Assembly (NCBI GenBank): GCA_014905825.1
Contig: JACGCN010000012.1
Location: 1-64,000 of the forward strand
Length of the DNA: 64,000 nucleotides
Direction of reading: 5' to 3'
Source of the DNA: Lyophyllum atratum
Taxonomy: Eukaryota; Basidiomycota; Agaricomycetes; Agaricales; Lyophyllaceae
Position 1 is the first letter of the stretch. Each line of letters opens with the position of its first letter. This document shows positions 33,609 through 46,965 of this stretch, in pieces. Made by a program: the position numbers and the translations under genes. The notes beneath the pieces are model-generated. The model made no database searches. It was not told the DNA's origin and saw nothing but the letters and a program-made list of their open reading frames with translations.

Positions 33609-36600
33609 TCATCGTTCCTGCTTCGTCTTGAACCGCAAAAGGGGTGCAAGACCTGACAGAGCGCACGCCTTCTTCAGGAACTCGTGCTACATCACATCGT
33701 CCTGCTATCAGCGCAAATCGCAAAGGCCGAAACATAGAATGCCCACCTCAAGCAACTCATTCGCCGTCGCCCGACTGCTCACGTCGACACACAGACACAC
33801 GGCTAAGAAGCCCTTCAGCTCCCGACTCAACGCCTCTGGCTTCTTGAGTGTCGGGGTCCCGTTAGTCGCGATCAGGTACAGCGCCTTCAACGGCTCTTCG
33901 TCAAGATACGGGGGCTCGTTCTCGATCATCTCGATCGCCATGATGCCAAGCGACCAGATATCGACCTTCGCGCCGTACTCCTTCTGCTTCACGACCTCGG
34001 GCGCCATCCAGTAGGGCGTGCCCACCATGGTCGCTCGCTTCGATTTCTGATCGGTCAATTTCGCGCAGAATCCAAAATCGGCTGGGGAGGGGAGAACCTT
34101 AGAATGGACGTCGAATAGGATCAGTGGAGAGGCTTACTGATCTTGACTCGGCCGAGGGCATCGAGCAGAACGTTATCAGACTTGATATCGCGATGGATGA
34201 TGCTCTGACTATGAAGGTGTCCCAAGCCCTTACAAGTCTAGCACGCATATCTATCAGCTTGCTTCCCCAAATACCGAAGCGAATCGACGCACCTCAAATG
34301 AGATACTCGATATCTGGTCCTCCTCTAGGGTATTATTCTCGATGATGTCCGTCAAGGCACCACCCTCCATGTACTCCATGACCACCCACAGCTCGTTGTT
34401 CTTCACAAGATACGACTCCAGGAAGTTGACAATGTTCGGGTGCTGTGACTCCTTCATTACCAGAATCTCGTTCACGATCAGCTCCTTCCGCGGCTGGTGC
34501 GACAGATCCATCTCCTTGATGGCCACCTTCTTTCCAGTCGCCAGCGTCTTGGCCACGTATACGTGCCCAGAGGCTCTGTAGAAAAACCATCAGCATCGGC
34601 TCCGAACGACGTCATGAACACAACAAGCAACGAGGTTTGAAATGAAGCGAGGAAGAACGAATAAAGAGAAATGAAAAACTCACCCCTGCCCAACTTTCTT
34701 AATCTTGCTATAAATAAGCTTCGGGTCGTCATCACACACAACCTGCCGCAGCTTCTCCATGATCTGTACCTCCGTCATCGTGCTAATCCTCTTCTCCTTC
34801 GGCTTCTCCAACGCCGCTGCCGCTGCCGCCACGCTCCCCGCTCCCGTCGCAGGGGCCTTTGGCTTCTCCTCTGCCTGGATCTGCACCCTCTTCGTCGGCT
34901 GCAGAGGCTTAACAGGTGGCGGGCCTGCCGTCGCGCCTGCTGCACCTGCCGCGGGCTGAGTAGCGGGTGTGGAGTTGGCGGGGGAGGATTTTGAGGGGCC
35001 ATTCATAGGCGGCCGTGGGAGCTCGCCGCGAGTGGGCGATACCTGTGATTGCTGTTGTTGCTGCTGGTCCCGCTCCTTTTCTCTTTCTCTTTCTCTTTCC
35101 CGCTCTCGTTCCCGTTGGTGCTGTTGCTGTTGATCCCGTGGTGGCTGGGGTAGCTGTTGTCTCTGCCCTTGCTGCAGGACGGTTGTGCCGGCAAGCGACT
35201 CCTTCCTCTGTGGCAGCGAGCTCGAGGGTGTTGTCGGTGTGCCTGATGGACCATGTGCAGGTTTCCGCGCGCCGAGCTCAGCGGTGGAGGGGAGGTGGTC
35301 GGTTTTGCCGGATGTCGCAGCCCCGGTAGATGGGGGTGCAGGCGCAGGTCGGCTACCGGCGAGGAGTGGTCGGGGAGGTGCGGCGCGCGATGCAGATGGA
35401 CCGGCGACTGTTGATGCAGGGAGCCTAGGACCACCACCTTGTGATCCTGCGGTGGCAACCGCGACGTGCGAGCCATTGACGAGCTCTGCAGCGAGTGCGG
35501 CGGCAGAGGCAAGGTTGTCGCTGTCGCCGTTGAGTCCAGGTGGGGCGCTATCTTGGCGTTTGTTCATGGGGCGCGCACCGATAAGGCCAGTAGTAGAGGA
35601 TGATGCGCCGGGAGTGGGGATTTTACCGATCCCACCCAGGCCAGTCCCTGCGTTGAAACGGGCTGGGGCACCTAGAGAGACGCACCGCATCCAATTAGTA
35701 TGGGGGAAAGGAAACCAGTGACAAGCGTACCCATATCCTCCAATTCACGCTTTTGATGATCTGTATAGAACTCGAGGACGTCGAGAACCGCTTGTGGATC
35801 CTTCGCATAGTCCTCTCGCGTGATAGCAGACTTGGTGAGAAGCTTGCTCCATTGCTCTGGCATGCCCTGTCATTGATGGAATATTGCGTGGGTCAGGGAT
35901 ATGGAGGTGGGTGAACGTCATTGGACTTGCCGTAAAAGCACCGGATACCGGGTCGAAGCCCACATGTACTTTGTGTACGAAGTTCGTAGGGTTGCTGACA
36001 CCCATAAGAGGGCTTCGCGAATAGACGTCGTCTTGCCAGCCATAGACCTCCTCATCGTTCTTCAGCGAGAGGTAATACCGCTTTTCCTTAGCCTCTAGGA
36101 GGAGACAGTAGGGCTTGAGGTCCGTGCGTTCAATGTTTGATATGTCGCGAAGGAGTATGACGGTTTGTTGTGGCGAATGCTTTCAGGTCAAAGTTGTGGA
36201 TCAGCACGAGGATGTCAACGATCGCGTCGATGAGGACTTACTTCGGACTTGTGAATCGTCAACGTCTGCTCCTTGAGCACGAGCCATTTCAGCTTCCAGA
36301 TCCAACTCGCAAACGTGCCCTCTTCCTTCACGCTGACAGGGCCACTCCGCACGATCTGCGAATTGTACAGCGCCTCCGAACTATGAGTGGAGCCCGGTGT
36401 ACCTCCGATTCCAGTGTAACCGCCGCTGTACGACGAAGTCGAGGGCGACGACGGGGTGAACGTGAAGGATGGACCGTACCCAGAGTTGGAAAGTGCTGTG
36501 TTAGTGTTGTACGTTGATGACTGAGAGGTATCGGTTCCCCGCCGCTGGGGGGCCTGAGGAGCAGGTCGTGAAGGCGTCAAGGATGCCGGGGTGACCTGGT

Positions 36601-36610
36601 GGTAAGACAT
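33609..36610 (-). CDS. CLA4: p21-activated protein kinase, Cla4 type (PH-CRIB-kinase)
   Basis: Begins [13 protein letters not shown] at 36610. Multi-exon, in order: Pro/Ser-rich head; PH domain ([20 protein letters not shown] ... [20 protein letters not shown]); CRIB/PBD ([20 protein letters not shown] ... PEQWSKLL); a long low-complexity linker with Gln and Arg-Glu runs; then a Ser/Thr kinase with [27 protein letters not shown] and [10 protein letters not shown]. The last exon ([17 protein letters not shown]...) ends at TGA 33609-33611 after an intron. PH plus CRIB plus kinase separates Cla4 from Ste20. It acts with Cdc42/Rac in polarity and cytokinesis. Linkage of a PAK gene to the pheromone/receptor locus has been noted in other Agaricomycetes. 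Confidence 0.93.
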
Positions 36611-38471
36611 AAGAATACAATCCTGCTATACAAATGCCACGGATGTGATGAGATTGATTCTGGGACCCTCTATTGCGCTGCGAGAGGGCGGTGTACGAGG
36701 GCGTTACGCGATCGTACGGGGTATAGAGATCCGTTGGTTGGTCGTGGAGAGTCGTGAGCTGGTGAGCCTCGTCGTCGTCGTCAACGGTGACGGCGAGCGG
36801 GGAATTGTGCTAGACTGCCCAGTGATGGATGCAGTGGTGGCACAAACAAGAGAACCGTGCGTAAGCACGATCGGATCTATCCGGCGGTTTCGCGTTATCG
36901 TCAAGGGGATCTCTCACATTTGAAAGGTACTTCTTATCCTCACTCTTATCATTGCTTCAAACCCATCATCCCTAGAGTCTAGCTAGATATCTTCACATCC
37001 TTCAGGTAGCGTTTCACAGATCTGTAGGGCGCACAGAGGCCGCAAAACCTTCAATGGGCTTGTTCGGTAAAGTGAAAAGTGTTGACAATAACATCTGATT
37101 CAACTAGGCTAGTACGATCATATGTCACCCCAAATCCAATTGCTTGGACCTTCAGGGTGGTTCGCGAAAAAGGCCGACGGTCATTGAAAGGTCTCCTGAG
37201 CAGCAAACGGCTGGCCTCATGCTACATCTCACATCGCCTACGGCGGAGACAGACAAACGTGCGCGATTGCAGGTGAACTCGTATGTTCCCGGTTCCGCGA
37301 CATAACTTTCATTTACTTATAAGAAGTGGATCACAAGCGATATTATGGTCGCTGAACGCCGAGCCAATTAGACGTCAGAACGAACTATCCGAACTCATAA
37401 TTAAAGGGTACGAACATTTCGGTCGGCCGATATCATTTAAGCGGTGGGGTGCAAAGCTCGTACAGCGTCGGAATGACCTTAAGTATCAAAAGGTTGCGCT
37501 GACGGTGTATTCACCTTCATAAGTGCCTCATCCGTCAAGACGACCAGTCCATCATGATACTCTACGGCGACCCTTGTCACAGTGAACAGGATATCCGACC
37601 TAGATTTACGAATGAGGAATCCAAGGAGGAATAAGTGACGACGATGTGAACATTCCTCGGCAATCCATGAAAGTTGTCTGTCCGAGAACCCAGAAACTGT
37701 AGATTAAGCCCTGTGAAGCAGGAATGAACGTTCACGCAGTTTGAGCGGATATGAATGAAGAGTAAACGGCGGCCGTGGATGGTACGAGCAAGACGGGCAG
37801 TGAATCGGAAGTAGGCCCACGAAAACAATCAAAATGGTTCTGACACAGTGACAGCAGGAAGGGTTGGAATGTACAATGCGTTATGGTTAAGCCTTCCAAG
37901 GTCATGGGCTCGAAAGCAAGATGGTAAAAAGGTCGGATCTGATATGTGCCCCGAGATGACCGTCGCTGAAGAAATTCCACCGTTAGTCAATGACATACAT
38001 CATCTCGTCTTGAGACGCGCGCGCGCACGCCCAAAAGCGGTACGCTTCAGTAATACTTGCACGGAACCTTAGAGATAGTGGAGACGTCAGAGGTTGCGTA
38101 ACAATTCAGCAGTCCAAAACATACCACTCTATACGAGCACCAGGAACTATCTCCGTAACCTGGTGTACAGGTCCTACAATGTACGTGGTTTGAGGGGCTC
38201 CGAAACCGAGTAGAAGGATTTTAGGCGGGAGCAAGACAGAGTATGGACCTCCAATTGGGTCGAGGAACGCGAGCAGAAACGCTCCACGAGGCAAAGTCGG
38301 TGGGTTAACTTTGTGTCATCTGCAGTAAATTAGTAGAAATAAATACACGAGCTACAGTAGCGACGGAGTAAACGGCATGGCCGGTCCCGCCAGATATAAG
38401 AAGGAATCTCCACAGTTGATCACTTGTTTTTGGTAGCCCTGCGGAAATCGAGCCCATAAGTACGCAATGCT
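36611..38471. other. Intergenic region, no gene seen
   Basis: Divergent upstream flank of the kinase and 3' flank of uS19m. Short frames (36645-36923, 37079-37276, 37848-38072, 38106-38294) are not recognisable. Confidence 0.4.
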
Positions 38472-38875
38472 TCAAGGGGCTGAGACAGATACGCACTTGT
38501 AGTTGAACCTCTTCTTCGTATGCGAGAACTCCCCCAGCTTATGCCCCACCATATCCTGGGTCACTAGGACCGGCAGATAATCCTTGCCATTGTGAACCAT
38601 GAATCGGACGCTAAGCCATGTTCAATTGCCGCTGCGAACTACTAACCAAAGAGAAGGCTCACCCGACGAAATTGGGTAGTATAGTACATGACCTGGCCTC
38701 TGTCTTAATAGCCTGGTGGTTCGTGATGGCCTCGCGGAGGTTGGGAAACGCAACGAAGTAAGGACCTGAAAGCGGGGATAAATCGTGTAAACATAATTCG
38801 TCGACCTGAAACTGAAAGGCTCGTACCTTTCCAGGCCGAGCGCCCAGACTTCTGCAGGAGCATTGTTGGCCGCAT
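38472..38875 (-). CDS. RSM19: Mitochondrial small-subunit ribosomal protein uS19m
   Basis: Three exons on the minus strand: [17 protein letters not shown], then [25 protein letters not shown]...ILPNFVG, then [35 protein letters not shown]. The sequence RS-x-WKGP-x-FV, T-x-AR-x-x-x-ILP-x-F-x-G and [20 protein letters not shown] is the universal S19 signature. The short length and organelle-like form fit the mitochondrial (Rsm19) version, which sits in the head of the mitoribosome small subunit. It could start instead at the Met of MLLQK (38863). The predicted tail [10 protein letters not shown] is slightly longer than usual. Confidence 0.85.
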
Positions 38876-39117
38876 CTCTACCACGAGGAGCCGAGTTTCT
38901 GTGGGGGGCAACGGCTCAAAAGGACGTACAGAGCAACGTCAAGCGGAGAGGCGCGACTCGGAAATTTCTCCCAGTCACGTGCTACTAGGTGTGCTTATGT
39001 AACGAACATCTTGCCTGCCTCGCTTAGAGTCAGTGACGTCTTCCACGCCGTTCTCGACTCCCAAAAGCGTTGGTGCTCATCGCCTCGCATGTTGAGCTCC
39101 CTGTGCCCCCCGTGGAA

Positions 39118-40179
39118 ATGACCTTCATTAACGTTCCTCGCGCTGTGATGACCTCGCCAAGCCCGTGTGTTACAAAGTTCGTCGGCTTTACCTCGACCGC
39201 AGACGGCGTGCTGCATTTGCCTCGTGCAGGGTCGGACAGTGCGAGCACGACCCTCACGACAAGCGCAAGCAGTAGTGTCGCTGTTACTACGACGAGACCG
39301 TTCTTTCAGGACCCAAGCTCTGTTACACCGTCACCATCGCCCACCTCCAATGGTGAGGAGCCAGAGGGCAACGCACTTGCGAAGGTGAGTTCTTTAGATG
39401 GATGAGGAAGCGCAAGGAGAGAACTAACGACCATCCGATACGTGTTTATCGTATTATTTATTTGATTTAGGCGGTCCTCGAGTATGCCATCCTAGCAGTC
39501 GGATTGGTGATCGTCGGATGCGTAATTCTTCGAAGGTACGCCAATACGCCCCAAACAAGTTTCGATTTTTGCCTACTTGGGTCTCATATCCATACATATC
39601 TCCAACTAACGCACAATCACGCTCAGATGCGTCCGGCTAAGACGAAACAACGAACCCCTCTCCCGTTTCTTCTCTTTCACCCCGCGGCCCGTATATTCGT
39701 CTTCCACCTCCTCTTTACACCCTTTCGTCCAAACACACCGCTTCCCACGAACAACCGGCCTATCCGAAGTTCCTCCATACCCGTATGCGCAACGCACACG
39801 AGCACACGATACGGACGCAGCGGGCCGGCGCATTGGGGGCCTGCAGAACTCAGACCACGATGGGTATATCGGGGACAAAGATGTCCTCCCAGCATATGAT
39901 AACTCGGGTGGCCCACCAAAGTACGGCGAGCTCGACATGATGCCCACCCGGAGTTCATTTGCTGTGGATGCCCCCGGCACCGACCGAGGTACTGGAATTG
40001 GTATTGTGCCTCAGAGCGTCGTGGGAGGAGACCCGGGTGTGCGTCGCCATTCTAGGTCCGAATCGCGTTCGCATGAATACCCACCGGCCGGTAGGCCTAG
40101 TGATAATCCAGACGTCGAGCGTGGGGATGCAATAGCAGCGCCGGCTGCAGTCCACGTGCGTGAATATTTCGCGACATGA
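39118..40179 (+). CDS. Single-pass membrane protein with Ser/Thr-rich ectodomain
   Basis: Reading: Ser/Thr/Pro-rich N-terminal part (39118-39384), intron, one transmembrane helix AVLEYAILAVGLVIVGCVILRR followed by basic residues, a second intron inside the RR codons (about 39537-39626), then a disordered Pro/Tyr-rich cytoplasmic tail containing LPAYDNSGGPPKYGEL, with PPxY-type sites that can recruit WW-domain ubiquitin ligases. The architecture matches a widespread Basidiomycete family of unknown role. The start is uncertain: no signal peptide is seen at 39118 and earlier exons may exist. Confidence 0.6.
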
Positions 40180-41935
40180 TGCGGTACTGTCGTCTTTTGG
40201 GAATCGCGGACGGTCACTGTTAGAATTTCCAGAGATATCAAGTGTTGCAGATTATGATCGCAAGTGTCCTCTTTCTTTTGGTCGTACCACAGACTGCTGC
40301 AGGGAAATACCTTTCTGGAAGTTCCCCGTTTTTATGACATTTGACGATTTATGCTTCTTGCTGTATACGGTCGTACACCAGTTTTCATATCCACCTCAGT
40401 CCGCGTACCTATCTGTATCTACTCCAGTATTTCTTGGAATCACACTTGTTGTATGTACACATGACTACTTTACGGACCCTTTTATCTTATGTTACAGTCA
40501 GTACTTAATGGAAGGTAGGGATTCTCAGACCTTGCGTCTCCCAGGCCGACACAAGTGAGTCAGGCGCTCCAAGGCCTAACTTTAGCCTGTTCAGGACCAG
40601 AGACGCATTTGGCGGGTCAGTCGCAGTCACATATCTAATATAGTCGAAGGTCCCCGATGGATGGGGTGGAGCATCATGAGGCCATTGCACGTTATCATAC
40701 GTACCCCACCTCGAGGAGTGCTTAGCGCAGGCACAAGGGACATGAGGGACATAGGGCGGACAATGTATACCTAGGATTGCGGCCTGCGGTTAACGACCTG
40801 ATCACCCCGAATCGCGTAACATCAAGGATCTGTACACACAATGAACGCCCGAGGCCGAGACTTTCCTGCGAATCAATGAAGCGAAGCGCATCGATCCACC
40901 CGTTCGACCAATCCCTTCGGATGGCCGAGATGTCACTAACGAATAGAGTTCATTCGTGGCAAATAACGTAACATACATACCCACAATTGCTTAAGCGCTT
41001 AAGCGTTGTCAAAGTCAAAGTCAAGTCAAAGTGCTCCATTCGCAGAACCCACCTGGAGGAGAAGTGATCAGATAAGATTGCCGGTGGGCCGGGAAAAGAA
41101 ATAACTCCTATGCTTGGTACTGTTTATTTCAGAAGCATCCGGCGAGAAACCGAATGTGGTGACTTGGGTCAGGTTGAACTTGATGTTCCTCATTCGCCTG
41201 CGCGACGCGATGCACATCAGCTGAACATTCGCCCGCCGAGGGAGACAGCCGACGGGCGACCACATGTAAAACTCAATGCGACGGCGTTTTGTCTCTACCA
41301 AAGTCTTGAAGGGTCAAACCTCTCGACGGTGGCACTGACGACTGCGACTATCTTGCTCTCGTGAATCTCCAAATAATGAATACACATCTACGACTCTACA
41401 CCCTAATGTTCACCTCGGCCTTACGCACACGTTTTATTACGCCAGTTCGGTTATAAGAGAGACTCTCTTCCTTCGATTCATAACGGCAAAACAGTGCGTA
41501 ATCATCGTGTCCATTTTTTTTCTCGGCTTTGAGGCGGGTTGCTCAATGCCGCATGTACATTTTAGAGCGCGTCGTGCAAAACGTTCATCGAGCCGGATCA
41601 CTTCTTCAAACTCTCCCGACATGTGTTGAAGGCGAAACCACCCCGTCGCTGACAATCCCTGCCCCGAATCAATGGAGAAATTCCGTCGCATTTGCCTCGG
41701 GTACCACATATCTACTTTATCTACTTCTTCCGGCTTCATTGGACCCCTTTTGCCAGTGGCTATCTCTCTTGAAAAGGAAAGAGGCTTATGCGCATATGCC
41801 CATACCTTTGGGCAGTAGTGACAGCTATTGTGACGGACATTGTACCAACAATCTCAGAAATCGTATAAGTACCACTACGCATCGCTTCAAGTTCCTCAGA
41901 ACTCAGGCGACCGAGCATCTGCCATCTTGTCTGCA
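40180..41935. other. Intergenic region, no gene seen
   Basis: 1.75 kb between the membrane protein and the peroxidase. Open frames (e.g. 41529-42134 overlaps the peroxidase start in another frame) are not supported. It presumably holds the peroxidase promoter. Confidence 0.4.
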
Positions 41936-43815
<1,880 letters not shown>

Positions 43816-45106
43816 GTTCAATATACCGCATAACAGATATGAAACCTTCTCATGCAATTTCTCCAGGCCACCCTCCTGATCGCTTTAAGCCAGCCTCAAA
43901 ACCGTTCAACCTATTATTCCAGTCAAGCTTGTCTATTCCTTCCATTACCTATGTTCTCTGGGTTCATTCGTAGCTGTTTAGTTTCATATACTGTGTATAT
44001 TTAACGAAGTGAAATACAAGTTACAACCGATCTTTTGTACCTCGAGTTTGTCAAACACGGTAATTGCACTTGGCTCGGAATTATGACAGCTTGACATGCC
44101 TCCTCCCCATCATCATTTGATACGCACGTATCACTGGCTGCGTCCCGCTTTGTTGCTCTGGCTCATACAGTCGCGCTCAATTGGGTACCCCTATACACCT
44201 CTCCACAACTCTCCGAGTCGAAGGATCGCTTATCTCTTACTCGTCGAGTAAAGGTGAGCGGAAGATTCTGAATCGCAAGAGAGACCTGGCAATAGAAAAG
44301 GAACGTATGTTCTCCATGTGGTTGCGTAACTTCACACTTTGGTATGCACTCATTCTTAAGCTGATAGGTAGTTCCGATTAATTATCTCATATACTAGATC
44401 GCACCCTCGCAATTCCAACTTACCGGGAGCCTACCAGGTCCTGGAGCCAGCGCTCACCTCCGAGGCGTTTTACCAACCCCGCGACCCGTATAATGCAGAG
44501 GTGATTTCCTTCCTGCATAGAAAGGTTGCGTATACTAGTAGTTATGTCTAACAGTGTTACAATTCTGTGCGTGAATCGTGATGGTGAATCGCACTGTTGA
44601 CAGGCTGATACGCCGTAGCAAAGCGTTGTCTATGCATGTCTGGTATTCATTCAATGGCTGGAATATTGCTTATATAATTGAATATCCTCGAGGCTCGAGG
44701 ATACCATGGCTTCGCGAATGATTGCTTTGTTCCCTTGAATCGAAGTGCCTTGGCAGTGTAACAGCGTAACCGACCCCTGATGACTTCCTAAACGGGTGAT
44801 CAATCTGATCGCTGAAAAACGTGTTCGCGGAATTCTCCGAAACCGCTATAGTTCGCTAATTATAGACACTCAGCAATTCGACTTCTCAAAAACTGATCTA
44901 CACGCGCTCATGAAGAACAATGCATTATATCCTGGCCAGTATGTCGGAGCTTGTGGAAACAGGCCCACTTACCATCTATGGTGAGGCGGTCTACCGTGGA
45001 TCACTTCTGTCGTCAAAGCGGGCAGCAATAAAAGCAGCAGTGCTTAGTGGAATCCTGGCCACTTCAGTCCCCTCACAGTAAAGCCGCACGTCGTTGAGTG
45101 TCTCCG
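43816..45106. other. Intergenic region with a small perfect hairpin
   Basis: No gene recognised. TATCCTCGAG-G-CTCGAGGATA at 44683-44703 is a perfect 10-bp inverted repeat with a one-base centre; function unknown. Confidence 0.4.
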
Positions 45107-46466
45107 ATGCATAGCATGTCTACGGTAGACTCTCAAGTTGGCCTTGACGCGCCGCGACCAGAACGTCGTGATCGTCGCAAAACCCGGAAACGCATCCCAG
45201 GCCCGCGTCCTGTACTTCCAGAGCGCGTCAGCAAAGTTAGTAGACAGCAAAAATCGCGGAGCAGCCACTTACCAATCTACAGAGTGATAGCCCTACCTGC
45301 TTTCCTGTACATGGTCATCGCGACCCGGCAGCCACGTTGATGCTTATGCAGATGATCGCCGACTCATATGAAGACAGTAGGAGGGTCTGGGAGGCCAACG
45401 CAAGTCGCCAAAGGAGCGAGGGTGATGACGTGAGTATCTTCTCTCTGTCTACGGGTTGATTATAGCACTCAATTTATTGATCTTTCAGCCTGGGATGTAT
45501 GGCCCCGTTAATGATGGGCAGAGAGTACGTCCTTAACCACTCAGATCCACCAAAACCTTATCTTCTGTCAACAGAAAATCGAGCACTACTGCATGTCTAC
45601 TGGCTTCTTGTCACGTCCTGCGCTCCCTGTACCAGAACTACCGCCCTCGGTAAGCATTACCACGATACGTTTCGCCTCATGAAGCTAACAGAGATGATAG
45701 CCTATCCCAGCTGACCCAAAGGACGTAAAAAAGGAAGTTAAAAATCTATCGCGTTGGGATAGATTCCTCAACCGTTCAAAGCGCTCTGGTCAGGAGCGAA
45801 GAAAAAGGACCAAGGCCATCGTGCCGAAAAAAGTACTTTGTTTCCTTCAAAAATATATGAAGGTCGGGGAGAAGCCTCAACCGGTACAGTCGGTGCCAAT
45901 TCCTCTGCCTCAGATAGCCCGGCCGGTGAGTCGACATCTTCCAGTTCCCTTGATCAAGGAAATGAATACTCTTCCAGGCCCGCGCTGCTCTCCCAAGGAT
46001 AGTTCCAAACTGCAGACCGCGCATCCGCCGCATGGAAAGTGCCGACACGCTAGCGTGCTCGGTCCGACCAAAGTCCATTCGAAAATCCATTATCCCGTAC
46101 TCTCCCGTTACCACCAAGGTCTACGTCGCGCCGGAGCTGTGTGTCCCTGGGTTTAAAGGCGTCGACTACGACGATTTCAGGACACTCGTCTGGCCAAAAT
46201 TGCGACAAAAGCCAGAGCCAGAACCCGCTTCCGTGGTACAGCAGAAGGAGGAGCCGATAGTAAAGCGGGAGCCTACCCCTTTTTATATATCGGCCATAAT
46301 CCTTTTTCTCCTGCACGCCTTGATGTTTTCCTTCATGGCTGGCATCATCTTGGCGGCACTGTGGACAGCGCTCATGACTATTCTTGGAGGCGTCGTGACA
46401 GGTGTCTCTCTTGTACTAAGCTTATTCCTCCCTTGCGCAGAGGATGAAGTGGATTACGGCGTTTAG
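45107..46466 (+). CDS. Hypothetical protein, basic/Pro-rich with C-terminal membrane hairpin
   Basis: Six exons, all in phase: 45107-45235, 45283-45429, 45489-45524, 45575-45649, 45701-45925, 45978-46466; 366 residues (or three fewer from the second ATG at 45116). The N-terminal two thirds are hydrophilic, Arg/Lys- and Pro-rich (RRDRRKTRKRIPGPRP; SRWDRFLNRSKRSGQERRKR). The C-terminus has two hydrophobic stretches, FYISAIILFLLHALMFSFMAG and LWTALMTILGGVVTGVSLVL, ending AEDEVDYGV. That predicts a tail-anchored or hairpin membrane protein with a cytoplasmic head. No family recognised; the clean splice phases support it being real. Confidence 0.65.
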
Positions 46467-46965
46467 AGTCTCGTTATGTTATTCTCCGTTCTATCCATCC
46501 TCCGGGAACTGCTCACTCCTTACTTTCTCGTGTTCTGATAGTCAGACACAATCACGTTCCCTAGCTCTATTTCTATCTATACGAACCTCATCACCACCTT
46601 GTCATGTTGTACTTAGTACTAAACCTTGTTGTATTCAATATCAATCACTTGTATTACATCACGTTCTGCCTTGTCGTGATCCATCTACTTACGTTGAACC
46701 TCGATGCTATTAACAAGGGCAAGAAGGTGTGTGATGCGTACAACATAGTCTTCGCCAGACAGGGTGAAGTGGGAGAACTATCCTTTTACAAACTTGAGCC
46801 AGGTAATACGCCACAGCAATCTCCCCATTCTCATCGTCAACTCCTCAGCTTGCCTGGCATACAAGAAGCGTATCTTACACATATACGGTACAACATGGAT
46901 GCGGTCTCTCTGTCCACATTCATAACATGCCTTAGCATCTCTTAACCCTGTCACGCCTTCGGCTC
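46467..46965. other. Intergenic region between convergent genes
   Basis: AT-rich 3' flanks of the converging genes; no gene seen. Confidence 0.4.

Noticed and set aside
44683..44703. Perfect 10-bp hairpin as a terminator or element end
   Set aside because: It stands alone with no gene, flanking duplication or second copy noticed; could be chance.
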